This document shows positions 33,715-45,345 of a DNA stretch of 64,000 bases, one piece after another. The position numbers and the translations under genes were made by a program. Position 1 is the stretch's first letter; each line of letters begins with the position of its first letter. Under the pieces are notes generated by a model that saw nothing but the letters and a program-made list of their open reading frames with translations, was not told the DNA's origin and made no database searches. Source of the stretch: Mesorhabditis belari (Eukaryota; Nematoda; Chromadorea; Rhabditida; Rhabditidae); NCBI GenBank assembly GCA_958450365.1, contig CAUEEP010000856.1:62001-126000 (forward strand). The letters run 5' to 3'.

Positions 33715-35886
33715 TTAACATTTTATGAATTCTACTGTATATTTCCCTATTTGACTCACCCGAGACACCTTCGCAAGCTCGATACTGAGCAACTTTTCAA
33801 GCCTTTGTTTGAAAATATTCGCCTTTGCACTCGTTGTAATTGCATTTCTAGTGAGAAATAAAGAAAATACTGCCATTCCAAACAGCGTATAATCCAGCTC
33901 TTTGCTATAGGCATGTCTGAGTGCGTCTACTTTCTCAACCAATCGTTTCTTCAATTTATCCGCGTTGGTCTCATTTTCAAGGAATTTTTGTGGGTTGGCA
34001 ACCGGCACCACTTTAAGTTTTTGTTGATAGATAATTCGTTGATGAGCTTCTGCGCCACAACCACACTTTTTGCAGAGGTTTCCAGTTTTGAAAGCGGCAT
34101 GCAACGCTAGCTCGGCCTCATTTTCCGGGTGTACAGATGGATACTCTTCATGACAAACTTGTCGATAAACCGGGGCCACTGTCCCGTTGATCGTCTCATA
34201 GCCAACACATTTCGGACTCGAGCAAACGATGTACGGGTTTTCCAGCTTAATGTTTTCCAACGTAGTGATACGAATTGTGGCTAGCTGGCGCAACTCCTCA
34301 ATGCTTAAAGATTTCTCTAGCTGCTTCTTTTGAATGTCGAGCTGGCGAATGTTCTCCTGTATCACCGAACTGATATTCAGAAGTGGATCAATCAGCTGTG
34401 TAATCCAGGTTCTCGTTTCATTAATTGATAGAGTATCCAAAGTTTTGTGAGGCTTAATTTGTGCCGCATAGTTCAAAAGGCGATAAAACTCTGCCGATGA
34501 ATGTGTCCAGCTCTTTGTAAAGCTTAACCGTTCCTCTGTTGTGAATTCTATTCCATTGGCACGAGCACAGATGTACCGGAAAGACTCATTGTCCACACAA
34601 AACGTATTCTCATCGGTGATCTGCACTGAAATCTTTCCTTTCGTGCCCAACTCTTGAAAGTAGGCTTTAAGAGCAGTCAGCGTGTCGCCCGGTCGATAGA
34701 AGCTGCCCAGAGCATTGATAGACACGAAACAAGCGTTTTCGAGGGCCGATGGGCTCAAACTTTCTAGCAAAGTGTCAATTGAATATCGAAAAGATGTTGT
34801 GAGTCTAGCGCTGTTTGGCTTGAACAAGAAGCAAATTGCGTGAATTTCATCGAAATGTGCAATGGCCTTCAAAATCTTTTGAACGTTTTCTTTGTCTTGT
34901 TTAATCCCTCTAGTGTCGTCCATTCCAGGTGCATCAATGATATAAACATCAAAATCTGTTTTCTCAAAGCGATACACTTTTGCTCCTTGTGTAACGGACT
35001 GACCCTGATCTGAGAAAACCTCGTTATCATGACTTCCCAAGACCACATCTCGGGACTCATAGTTTTCATCTAACAATGTGAACTTTGTTGGAATCAAACA
35101 ATAAGGTGTATCGACAGCTTCTTCTAATGATCCATAGGTCAAGTAGTTGACAAAACTATTGATACAAGTGGACTTTCCGACTCCAGTTTGCCCGAGAACC
35201 AGAATGTTAATCGATTTTTTCGTCTTTGAGTTGAACCGGTTCACTTTGATGGGTTCGGAGACTTTCTCAGAAATTTGAGACGTTGTTTTAGTAAAAAAAG
35301 GTGGCTTGTTTTCGCTCAAATGTTTTGAATGAGCGATCTTTTCTGTTTGTCCATAAGGCCCATCGGAATTCGAGATCACTGGTAATGGTGGAGATTTGAG
35401 ACGACAACCAACAGTTTTCCAAGGGTCATTCGTGACAGAAAACCCTCGACCAGAATCTTTGCTTGTAGAGTTTACGGGAGAACAGGCTTCAGGCGACTTG
35501 GATTCACGTTCCAGTACTTGCGTGAGGGATTCTTGACTCTGTGGAATACCGACAGAGTACTTGTCGGAAAAGTTTTGATCCAGCCAAGATTTTCTTTGGG
35601 AATCTTTCTGTTCCATTGCACCAACTAACTGATTTGAGTTCTGAGGCTGATCTTCGGTTTGTTTTTCTTGAGTCATTTGTTTCATCGTAGACATAAGACA
35701 TTTTTCCATGTTAATGTTGGTTGGAGTGGGCATTTTACTCAGAACATCAACGTTGGAGTGCGTTGAAGCGCTTTTTTCGACCAATTTTTCTATTAGTTGA
35801 CTCGCGTTGTTGACATCCTTTTTAGTCGGCTTTGATACAACATCACCAACTTCTTTTTTCGGCGATAAAGCTGAGGGATTAGTAAC
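33715..35886 (-). CDS. GTPase N, left-arm copy (C-terminal part of a possible double GTPase)
   Basis: Exon of 724 codons beginning after a TTTAG acceptor (VTNPSALSPKKEVGDVV), with no ATG of its own at the start. It has about 200 residues of Ser/Gln/Lys-rich disordered sequence, then a G domain: ILVLGQTGVGKSTCINSF (P-loop), DAPGMDDTRG (G3, Ala in place of Thr), FVSINALGSFYRPGDT in the G4 place, NTFCVDNESFRYICARANG (the shared DNE motif), a coiled region (ENIRQLDIQKKQLEKSL), and a Cys/His module (VCSSPKC, VYRQVCHEE, LCKKCGCGAEAHQ). The end has a hydrophobic stretch FGMAVFSLFLTRN. The right-arm copy N' has several upstream exons; here they are gone and exon O precedes in frame. Function unknown; a nucleotide-dependent scaffold or immune-type GTPase is a guess. 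Confidence 0.75.
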   Translation of the reverse strand, partial: VTNPSALSPKKEVGDVVSKPTKKDVNNASQLIEKLVEKSASTHSNVDVLSKMPTPTNINMEKCLMSTMKQMTQEKQTEDQPQNSNQLVGAMEQKDSQRKSWLDQNFSDKYSVGIPQSQESLTQVLERESKSPEACSPVNSTSKDSGRGFSVTNDPWKTVGCRLKSPPLPVISNSDGPYGQTEKIAHSKHLSENKPPFFTKTTSQISEKVSEPIKVNRFNSKTKKSINILVLGQTGVGKSTCINSFVNYLTYGSLEEAVDTPYCLIPTKFTLLDENYESRDVVLGSHDNEVFSDQGQSVTQGAKVYRFEKTDFDVYIIDAPGMDDTRGIKQDKENVQKILKAIAHFDEIHAICFLFKPNSARLTTSFRYSIDTLLESLSPSALENACFVSINALGSFYRPGDTLTALKAYFQELGTKGKISVQITDENTFCVDNESFRYICARANGIEFTTEERLSFTKSWTHSSAEFYRLLNYAAQIKPHKTLDTLSINETRTWITQLIDPLLNISSVIQENIRQLDIQKKQLEKSLSIEELRQLATIRITTLENIKLENPYIVCSSPKCVGYETINGTVAPVYRQVCHEEYPSVHPENEAELALHAAFKTGNLCKKCGCGAEAHQRIIYQQKLKVVPVANPQKFLENETNADKLKKRLVEKVDALRHAYSKELDYTLFGMAVFSLFLTRNAITTSAKANIFKQRLEKLLSIELAKVSRVSQIGKYTVEFIKC

Positions 35887-36039
35887 CTAAATTTCTTAAT
35901 TATTCAAATCATCAAAAGTTTTTCTTATTCTGATAAGTGATCTTTTGCTAAGCCTACATTTCGAGTTCTTTCTCTCAAGTTTTTTACACGCTTTCCTGGA
36001 CAAACTGTGCTTTTGATCAAAAGAATTGCTTTCACTTGC

Positions 36040-37914
36040 CATTTTTTGTCTCCACACATACTTGTCCATTCCTTCCACTTCCACAACTTCAAATTCCATT
36101 GAGTCAAGAGATTTTCGCGAATTCATCAATGCTTTCAGCTCTCCGCCAAAACACGGGTCTGCTTTTAGCGTTTCGATTCTGCCGGCGTAGTTGGCTAGTG
36201 TTATTTTCTCGGAATCTCGCACCAACTTCTTGACACTTAAGAGATTTTCTTGTGTTCGCTGAATTGCAATCAACTTTTTGAGCTTTTCGATCTCAGCAAT
36301 ACTTCCTTCACTCATTACCGCCGTTTCGAGTTCTTTTATCGATACGTTAGCAAAATCCTCAAATGCATCATTCCTCAAAATAATCGCATTCTCTTTGAGA
36401 AACTCGAAATATGGATAGGTAAACTGTTCAATTTTCGTGCGGCTTTCATAAAATTTTTCAAGCTTAAGTTGCGTTTTGTCGATCGAATCATTTTTTGAAA
36501 CGCGTTGGTGCAGAAGAAGTGTTCGATCGTCGGGATTCTGAGCTATCACCTGCATTTTTCCGGGCTCCTTTTTTTGCGACTTGTGCAAATGCATATGTGA
36601 TTGCCAAGAGCATGTACAGACGGAGCACATTCCAGAGCCGTCAAAAATCGGACAACTCCTCAAATTCGTGTCCCCAATTTGATTTTCAGGGACATTTTTC
36701 AATGTGCAGCCAACCAAGCACACTTTTTTATGGAAAATTTTTGAAGTGTCGGTGCTGAAATCCCGGATAGTTTCACAACAATCCTTTCCATGGCACACCA
36801 CATTTGGCAGGTCTAGAGGTGTTTCTTCCAGATAATAACTTTCAACAAGCAACGGTTTCTCAGGCACTTCGAGTTTTCCCTCTAAAGCTCTCAATTGACC
36901 TTGAAGCAGGCTAAAAAGACGTTTTTCTGACTCTATTTTGTTCTCTAAATCGACTAAAGCTTCGCACAAATCATGTGAGATTTCCCGAACAGCACCCACA
37001 ACTTTTGTTTCGTTTGACAAATGCGGAATCAATGTGGACCCGGTGAAATACTTGAATAAGCGGTGTGTTTCTTTGACCGTCTGGTTCCAGGACTTTGAGG
37101 AGTTTTCGAGAACCGTCTCTGCGAATTGAACTCCATTAAAAAGCGCGTACAAAGTTCGGATTGCTTCGTTATCAAGACAGAAGACGTTCTTTTCTGTGAG
37201 TGAAATCTCGTTTTGACTCTTAGCCTTCACTTCCTCAAATAATCTATTCAAAACGCCCATGCTTTCTCCAGGTCTGTACAAAGAGTTACAAGAATTCGTA
37301 AAGATGACCGCAAAGTTTGGTGTTGAGTGTTTGTGCAAACTGACCAATAGTTCCTTGATCGAGTAACGAAAGGCGGTCTTAAAGCGGCTCTCATTCGGCC
37401 TCAACAGCAGACAAATCCCATGAATTTTGTCACGACTGGCCAAACATTTCACGATCATTCTCATGTTTTCTCTATCGCATTCTACTCCTCGTGTATCGCA
37501 GATACCCGGTGTGTCGATTAGGTTGAAAACAACAGTATCGGTGACAAATCTATACACTTTCGGAGCTTGGGTGCACGATTGTCCGTTGCTCGAATCGGCC
37601 TCGTTTCTGTCATCTCGTGCCGTTGGTCGCATGTTGATTGTTGTTTTTTCCATATCTCTCTTGTATACATCAAATTGCATTGGAATCAAGCAAATCGGAT
37701 CTTTTTCAGAGATAGCTTCAGAAAAGGATTCAAATTTTATGTAGTTAGAGATTCCGTTGATCCACGTTGACTTGCCCACCCCGGTTTCGCCGATTATCAA
37801 AATATTGAACTCTTTTTTGCGGCTTGGCGGATCGTCTGAATCGAATTCTCGAAATGGGTTCAATTTAGCTGCCACTTTTTCATTTTCCTTTCTGGTAGTC
37901 GTGGCTTCAGGATA
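36040..37914 (-). CDS. GTPase O, left-arm copy, fused to the next gene by a deletion
   Basis: Exon of 625 codons from YPEATTTRKENEKVAAKLNP (after ATTTAG acceptor at 37915) to KYVWRQKM. G domain: ILIIGETGVGKSTWINGI, LIDTPGICDTRG, FTNSCNSLYRPGES, VFCLDNEAIRTL. Then come helices and a Cys/His module: VVCHGKDC, KKVCLVGC, SCPIF, MCSVCTCSWQSHMHLH. Near its end the sequence leaves that of O' (52543-54408) at about 36075 and continues as the exon of N that reads EEMDKFVWRQK in N'. At 36039 a GC donor (ATG/GCAAGTG) allows splicing to 35886 in phase 0. If the intron is kept, a 45-residue tail ends at 35896. Upstream exons are those at 42545-43849. Confidence 0.75.
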
Positions 37915-38399
37915 CTAAATTTATGAAAATCAACATTGCAACTTTAAGTAATGTTGTCTGGCTCAACGAATATGATTGTCTAGCTAATAAAGTGTCAAAT
38001 CTGTGAATACTTTTTTTTGCTATTTTTTATCTTAAAATGTAAACAGTGCAAAGCTATTCAGCCCAAACATAATCTCTTAGCTAATTAGTGTTGTTTTCTA
38101 AGTGCTAAAATTTTCTACCAGCTTTACGGGCACCAAGTTTTTTCCTATGGAAATTGGACTACCGTAAAAACTCCTATAGAAGAGCCCCTTCATTCTATTT
38201 TCAGCTCTATGTTACCGTACTCCCGTGATAAACAAAAGTTTGCTTGTTTAAAAAAATTCGACCATTTCTTACAATCTTAGAATCATTCGATCATTTCTTG
38301 TTAGTTTTTAATTATTGCTTGGCATTAGGTTTTTTGTTTTATTGTTTATTTTAATAACTTTTTTTTGATTCATTTCATTTCATTCATAATCATTTCGGG

Positions 38400-39820
38400 A
38401 AAACACTTTGCTTGATGGCAACCCAGAGAACGCGGATGCCGGTGGAGAAGAAAACGACGAGAAACCGCTCGGCCCTTCACGAAAGCGCAATTTGAAGGAT
38501 TTCAAACTAAAGGCCGTCAAACACGCTAAGGATATCTCGGTTTGTGTAGCTGCAAAGAAGTACGGAGTGACACGAGCAATGATTCAAGAATGGTCGATAA
38601 AGGAAAAATAATTCGCTCAAATGGAATCAAATCAAGCAAAGCGGCTAAAGGGAGCCGGTCGCCATCTCACATCGATTGAGATGGAGACCGAGTTGATAAA
38701 GTGGATTAGCGAACAATGAGAAGCAAAAATTTTACGTCGTCAGGTTTCACGTCGTTTAATTTAGAATCAAGCTCTCAAAATTGGATCTGATGGCCCACTC
38801 AAAGAGTTCAACAACAATTTGAGTGCCACTGAAGGATGGCTTCAGAAGTTTCTCAAACGGAACGGTTTTCTCCTCGAATTCCCATTTCGATTGCTCAAAA
38901 GCCGACAAACGAGTTCGAAGATGTCATTGTGAGCTTTGTAAAGTATCTCTCACAGCTTCGTCAAAAGGAAGGATACGATTTGTTCTATGCAGCAGATGAA
39001 ATAGGGCCGTGACTCGATCTGCTTGGTGGCAAATGCGTCGAAACACAAAGAGCCAAGGAGATCACCGTCTTGAGTCCAAATCACGAAAAGACCAGAATCA
39101 CTGTCATGTTAACTGGAAGATCAGATGGAATCACGTCCCGCCCACCTATCTTGCTTAACAGGAAACGCGCTGATCCGGCCATCGAAAAGAAATCCAGTTC
39201 AATCTTGTTTGAGCTGGAAAGACGTGGTTCGATGACACGCTCACATCAATCTGCTTGGACCGGACTTGGATCAATTTCGTTCAAGAAGCGACTACTCGTT
39301 TGGGACTCATTCCGATGTCACATCAGCGCCGACACAAAAAAAGAAGCTCAAGTCGCTCAAGTTGGATAAGGTTGTGGTGTCCGAAGGAAAGACGCAATTC
39401 CTCCAACTGGCTGGCGTTTCTTGGAACCACCCATTCAAAGCAAAGATCCGTCACGTCTACGACGAGTGTATGATGGATGGTGACCACGAGAAGACAAAGG
39501 CAAGCAATCTGAGAGCGCCCCGATGGACGTTTACCTACAGTGGATCGTGAATGCTTGAAAAAGTATTTCAAAGAAGCTGATTGAAAAGTCTTTCAAGATT
39601 TGTGGAATTGCAAACGAAGTTGGTGGATCCGAGAACGATCAAATCCACTGTTTTGGCAAGGACGGCCCGATTCAAACTGAACGGTTGAAACTTTCAAGTA
39701 CACGAACTGATCAAATTTGCGCTGAATTGCTTGAGCAAATCGACCTGAATGAGGATGTGAAAAACAAATTCATCAACAGCGACGTTGAAATCCTGGCCAA
39801 ATTCTTCGAATGTTAAAATG
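38400..39820 (+). pseudogene. Pogo-type transposase, decayed (left arm)
   Basis: The N-terminal helix-turn-helix reads LKDFKLKAVKHAKDISVCVA, followed by AKKYGVTRAMIQEW. The CENP-B-like part (FNNNLSATEGWLQKFLKRNG) and DDE pieces such as RLLVWDSFRCH-like sequence are present in broken frames with many stops. It is the inverted counterpart of 50601-52120 and lies in the intron between Q' and O, on the opposite strand to that gene. Confidence 0.8.
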
Positions 39821-40132
39821 TTAATGATTCAAACATTGTTTCATTTGAAATTGTTAATCTATTGTTATTCAAGTTGTTAATATTTATTATTTATTTATAT
39901 TACATGAATTAATTAATTAAAAAGTTGCGCTTGGAAAGGGTGGTTTACTGCCAAAGTTCATATTAAAATTTGTAAAAAGTGGCTTTTTTGTTTGACAAAA
40001 TCCTTGAAAAGATCTTGAACAATAGAAGGGCATGCTCTTCTATTAGGGTTTTTACGGTAATTATCCCCCGTATTACTTCAACTTTTAACAAATATTAGGT
40101 ACATGCATAAGAAATGCGGAAAAACTTTGATA

Positions 40133-41373
40133 TTAGGTACTTGCAAAAGAAACTGCGGATTACTTCCGAGGACGAAAGTTTTTTTTTATTTGAAAGTGTG
40201 ATGGTCCGGTTTAAATTGTATTAAATTGTATTATTATTGCTTATTCATTCTAATTATTTTCACAACTATCATTAAATATTACATAATCTTCGGTAGAAGA
40301 TCCAAAACTCATGTTGCCAGCGTGCCTTCTCTATGACCTCAAAATGAAGAAATCAGCATCGAAGTCGCACCGGAATCTTTGTGAAACATTCGGAGAAAAC
40401 ATTTTGAGTGAAAGGACTTGCCAGGAATGGTTTCGACGTTTTCGTGAAGGTGATGTCAGCTTGGAAGATGGATATTGTCCAGTTGTCTTCGATAATGCGG
40501 AGTTGCTGAAGATTGTCGAGTTGGATCCAACTCAAACTTTGCCCGAATTAGCCGAATACTTTAAATGTGATTCGAGCACAATTTCTCGACACCTTGCGCT
40601 TATTGAAAAAAGGAATCGTTGTGGCCAATGGGTCCCACATGAATTATCCCCTGAAAACAAAGCCAATCGAGTTTTATGGTCTCGGTTTCTATGGAAAAAG
40701 GCTACGGGCAGTGCTTTTTTGAATGTATTTCGATGATAGACGAAAAGTGGACATATTTCAATAATGCAACACAAAAAAGACAATAGTTGAGCAAAGGAGA
40801 AAGGCCGATCCGACATCACATCCAGAACTTCACGGAAAGAAAGTTATGCTGTCGGTCTTTTGGAATATGAAAGTAATCGTTTATTTTGAATTACGAAAAT
40901 CTTCAAAAACTATAACTTCTCAAATCTACGCCGAACAGCTGAAGAAAGTTGATGAAATTCTACGAGAAAGAGGTGTTAATCCAAGGACAATCCATTTACT
41001 CGCTCACAATTTCCGGGTACACACATCAAACTTGGCTCAAAACACCATAGAAGAATTAGGCCGGAAACTTGTGCCTCATCCGCCCTATTCGCCTGATATC
41101 GCTCCCTCAGATTACCACTTGCTCCTGTCTATGCAACACTCTCTCGCAAATCTAAAGTTTAACAATCCTGAACAAGTCGAAATTTGGGTGCAAGACTACT
41201 TTGCATCGCCGGACCCCGAATTTTTCGAATCAGCATCCGAAGTCTACCCAAAAAATGTAAGAACATCGTTGATAATAATGGCAAATATCTTTTGGAATAA
41301 AGTTATTTTCTTATTGATTTTTGGGTTGTTCAAATGTCGGTTATAATCCGCAGTTTCTTTTGCAAGTACCTAA
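40133..41373 (+). mobile_element. Mariner element nested in an older mariner
   Basis: Terminal repeats TTAGGTACTTGCAAAAGAAA and its inverse (28-29 bp), flanked by TA (40131-40132, 41374-41375). Length is 1241 bp, normal for mariner. The right arm has no element at the matching place (ACTTTGAAAGCTTGTATC near 50262 inverted). The single transposase inside is broken. Confidence 0.9.
40311..41346 (+). pseudogene. Mariner transposase, frameshifted and with an altered catalytic residue
   Basis: N-terminal half: HTH parts KSHRNLCETFGENILSERTC then QEWFRRFREGD and a second HTH with HLALIEKRNRCGQWVPHELS. After a frameshift and stops near 40735 the frame resumes at 40846 with YAEQLKKVDEILRERG, then LAHNFRVHTS where mariners have HDNARPHxS, so the second catalytic Asp is lost, then PHPPYSPDIAPSDYHL with the third Asp kept. 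It cannot be active. Confidence 0.85.
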
Positions 41374-41667
41374 TAGCTTGTATCTCATCATATGTTCAAC
41401 ATTTTTATCTAATTCTTTTGCATTTTTCTAGCCAGGTTTGACCAGTTTCTATTGCTTCTCAATTGATATTTTCTGCTCCTATACTTTTTCTATTCTTGAG
41501 ATCGAGGACCTCAAGTATTGCGTCCGTGTATGTATGCTCTACGGCTTCAAGCAGGGAAAGATCGCTGTTGAATGCCATAAAACGCTTGTGTCTTTGGACC
41601 AGACATTTTATCTGAAAGTGAATGCGATCGATGGTTTAAAAAGTTCCGCAACGGTAACGAGGATCTA

Positions 41668-42186
41668 TTGGGTTGGGGAGAATGAGTCGGCGCCCAACTT
41701 TAAAGGGACTTTTTGCACACATAAAGCCTTCTTTAAACATACGTTTGGTTTCATCAAAAGGATCCACTATTTCTCTACAAAATCACTTTTGAGAGATTCT
41801 ACAAAGCCTTTCTTTCGTGGAGTTTATGAACTTCCAAACGCAGCTGGTTAAAATGGCAAAGAGTCCGACTCATCTTTGAACAGTTTCTTTCACATAAACC
41901 TTCTTTGATGTTTGTATAAAAAAGATAGAGCACATTCAATTACTTAAGTTGCCAAATTTGCAGGAAGATCCCACCAATGGTTTTTTCTAGATCACAGTTT
42001 GTAGTTTTTGTGAAAAAATGGCTTTTTCTTGAGCGGAGGCGCTGTTTGAATTTTCTTTTAAATGTCATTTTGTAGAGAATTAGTCAACCATTCTACTGAT
42101 ATCAAAAGCATATTATTTGACAAAGTCTGCTAGAAGTTTCAGACATTTTTTCGATTTTCGGCGCCGACTCATTCTCCCCAACCCAA
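41668..42186. mobile_element. 519-bp MITE present only in the left arm
   Basis: Ends TTGGGTTGGGGAGAATGAGT and the inverse ACTCATTCTCCCCAACCCAA, with the word CGGCGCC just inside, flanked by TA (41666-41667, 42187-42188). The right arm reads GATCTACATG (inverse of 49953-49962) without the element: a clean empty site. Confidence 0.95.
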
Positions 42187-42460
42187 TACATAACGAAGAA
42201 CATGGCCACCATTTTCTCACCATTGATGACGGCGATTTACGCCAAAAAAATTGAAGAAGATCCACGTTTTACTAATCATGAGCTTGCGAAACTATTGAAA
42301 CTATTGAATTTGTAAATCATTGTTATTGAAGTTGTAAATGAACTGTTAAATATTCTAAAACTTTTTTGATCGAAATTCGCATTTCTTATGCATGTATTTT
42401 ATGCATGTATTCTTATGCATGTACCTAAAAGTATTTTAAGGTCCAAAATCTAATAACTTC

Positions 42461-43849
42461 TCAGTCATCCGTCTCTGGATTATCGCTGTCATGGATATCC
42501 CTGTCGATAAACTCAACTAGTGAAGAGCAAGAGTAGTAACCAACCTGTCTTCCTTGTTGAGTTTCTTCTTTTTTCAGACGTTTTGGTTTTGTTGCTTTTC
42601 CTTTACTACTCGATTCAGTTTGAAAGTCATGGGTCTGAAAAACCTTGAACTAAAAGTATGAAAGAAAAACCCTAAACTACGCGTTGACTTTACTTAGCAT
42701 GTGGCTCTAAAAGTTAGAATAGTTTAGAGTTGAGATGCGTAATGGTAATATTAACGGCAGACTAACGATAAACAACAAGCGATACTTTGCTATTTGGTAG
42801 CAAACAAGTTTTGCTTAACTTGTTAGCTTTTTTTAGAACTAATTAGAACTTTTAGGACAGAACATACTTTCTGCTTCAAAAATTGTTCCAAACATTCTAT
42901 TTACCGCTAATGTTAAGGCACTTAACGGTAAGTCATAAGCATCTCTAGTTTAAAGCTACTAGTTCTTGCAGTTAGTCATGTTTGAATTTGTTTTCACAAT
43001 GCCTACTTCACTCGGTTGCTCATGTCGATCCTTTTTGTCGATCAAAGTGTCCTTCTTGGCTAGGCTTTTCTTTAGTTTTATTGGCTCTTTGGTGCTCGAA
43101 ATTTGCGTTATCTCATTGCTCTTCTGATTAGACTCCACAGCTGTTTTCGTGTCGCTCTAAAAACTCAACGTTTTTTTCTCAACGGAAAAGACTATGTTCA
43201 TATTTTGCTCGCTTAGGTTTCAATATTATGAAATCACCAATAAACAAGCCTGCCTGGGATATCGCTAATCGTAAGATAAAACCTTCGATTCTCATAATCT
43301 GACTACTTTGAGTTGTTCTGCCCGACTCACTTCTTTAGATTCCTTTCTCTTTTTCTTTTCATCCAGAGATTTCTTTGGTTTTTTCGAACTTCTGGGCTGC
43401 TTTTGGTGTACTGTCGTTGGCTGATTTGGTTCTGTCTCACTTAGTAGACTCGTCAGAGTGGTAGTAGTGGTAGTTGATGTTCCAGGCTGAGTACCATTAT
43501 TCTAGAAAATGAACACATGCATTTGAATAGATAGAGAGTATAGCTCTTAAAACTTATCGTTAACAAACTATGAGCTGAATCTATAGAAGAAAACAGGAAC
43601 AAGTGAAACAGCAATATCAATTGATTCTGCAAAGTTGTCTACGTAAGCGAGTAACTTAAAAACCAATGCAAAATCAATGAACTACGCACTTCTTTATTCG
43701 ATTTCAGGTGAAAAAACCAAATTCTTAAAATCTTCACTAATTCTGACAATGAGTTAACCTCAGCTCATAAAGCTCACCAAGTTTGAAACGAGAAGTTTTT
43801 GTAACAAATCAAGGAGCTGTTGTTGATCCAAAGCGGGTTGTGAAGACAT
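42461..43849 (-). CDS. N-terminal exons Q' of the left-arm GTPase gene
   Basis: Four exons (43849-43778, 43501-43331, 43156-43007, 42634-42545), all in phase 0, encode a disordered Lys/Ser/Thr-rich leader starting MSSQPALDQQQLLDLLQKL. The 5' end lies next to a TTTCAG-like site, which could be a trans-splice acceptor. Without further splicing the frame runs to a stop at 42461-42463. With splicing to the exon at 37914 (also phase 0), it becomes the leader of GTPase O over an intron of 4.6 kb filled with transposons. I favour the joined model because the right arm has the same arrangement. Confidence 0.6.
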
Positions 43850-43904
43850 ACTGAAAGGTTTTTGTATTCAGGCAGAAAAGTTACAAATTAAACAGAAGGC
43901 CATG

Positions 43905-45345
43905 TACCGATAACAGAAGAGAAACCGTACGTTTTATATCAATTCAGCGTCATTAACTTTTTTCTTACTCTTAGAATTTCGTGCTGCAATTCAAAAATTC
44001 TTTTGAAAATTTTCTAATCAGCAATAAACAACGATATTTTTGAGTTTTTCAACTCTTTTGCAAGAATATTAGAACTCAAAATATTTTGAACTCGTGATCA
44101 GAAAACGTCAAAATGAGGTATATTAACTGCCTCACATAATCAACATCAATAACAACAATTCTGCAGCAGTTTTTGAGTGTTCTGATAACCGCTTTTGTTT
44201 GTGGCTTTAAGTTACATTGACCGACAAAATATTCTGCTACATCGGGGCTCAGAGTTGCCGAACGAGCCGCCGAATTCTTGTGAGCTTTTGAGTGTGTGAA
44301 ATTGGCGTGTGAAACAATTTTGCTTTAGTTCATTTTCCAGGAAGAAAAATCTCCACGAAGAAGAGCTTCACTCGATGCAATTGCCTTTGCATACGCAAAG
44401 CATCATTTTTGGTTCCTCAACTTCTCGCCCCCTAGAAACCTGCAAAACCGAAGCTTTTATAAATCTGTCAAAAGCCTGTTCGAGAGAATAAATAGACATT
44501 TTTATTGGTGAAAACTGTAGATTAATTGGTATACTAGTTATTTCTAAAAAATGCAATGAATAAGTGTACCAACTTTCAAGTTGCCAATCTAATAAAACAA
44601 TGCGCGGTCTCACTCATTAAACTCATTGATAGTGCTGTGAAAACGAGGAAAATGTGTGTTTTTCGCATACAATTTATGCATTTAAATTGAGCGAGAATTT
44701 GTCATTTGAGATAGCAGGGAAAACACGGAGAAAGGTTGATAAGAACTTGCATCTCTTTTTTAGCAGAAGAAGCCCAAAAAACATGTTCAGTTTAGTTTTT
44801 TTGAACTGCACAAACATTTCCGGTCATACTTTTCATCGTGCTTCATTGTTATAGAAGAAGACATTTATAATCTTTGTGGTAGCCTCTCACACTTTTCTTT
44901 GACTTTGCTTTACATCTTTAAAAATCCGTAACTTCACTAGTAACCAATACTATAGCCCTCACAAGAATTCGGCGGCTCGTTCGGCAACTCTCAGCCCCGA
45001 TGTAGCAGAATGTTTTGTCGGTCAATGTAACTTAAAGCCACAAACAAAAGCGGTTATCAGAACACTCAAAAGAATAAACTGCTGCAGAATTGTTGTGATT
45101 GATGTGTGATTATGTGAGGCAGTTAATATACCTCATTTTGACGTTTTCTGATCACGAGTTCAAAATAGTTTGAGTTCTAATATTCTTGCAAAAGAGTTGA
45201 AAAACGCAAGATTCTCGTTGTTTGTGTTTGCTGATTAGAAAATTTTCGAAAGAATTTTTGAGTTGCAGCACAAAATTCTAAGAGTAAGAAAAAAGTTCAT
45301 GACGCTGAATAGCTATAAGACGGACCGTTTCTCCTGTGTTATCGG
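43905..45345. repeat. Innermost arms of the large inverted duplication
   Basis: 43905-44283 is the inverse of 44962-45345, with shared words such as CTACATCGGGGCTCAGAGTT / AACTCTCAGCCCCGATGTAG. The similarity resumes farther out (44278-44385 with 45840-45950). The spacer 44386-44961 has no supported gene. The same arm sequence occurs a third time, shortened and with a repeat, at 48040-48330. Confidence 0.75.
44386..44961. other. Spacer at the centre of the inner inverted repeat
   Basis: No reading frame with a recognisable domain or splice signals on either strand. Short frames on both strands overlap each other and have no support. Confidence 0.35.

Larger units (their letters stand above)
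40095..42428. mobile_element. Decayed mariner-like element (left arm) with two later insertions inside
   Basis: Ends TTAGGTACATGCATAAGAAA and the inverse ...CATGTACCTAA. Inside lies a broken N-terminal mariner transposase segment (RVCMLYGFKQGKIAVECHKT). The element is the counterpart of the shorter 49769-50289 copy in the right arm. It has been interrupted by a second mariner (40133-41373) and by a MITE (41668-42186). Its right end holds a small tandem repeat of TTATGCATGTAT. Confidence 0.75.
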
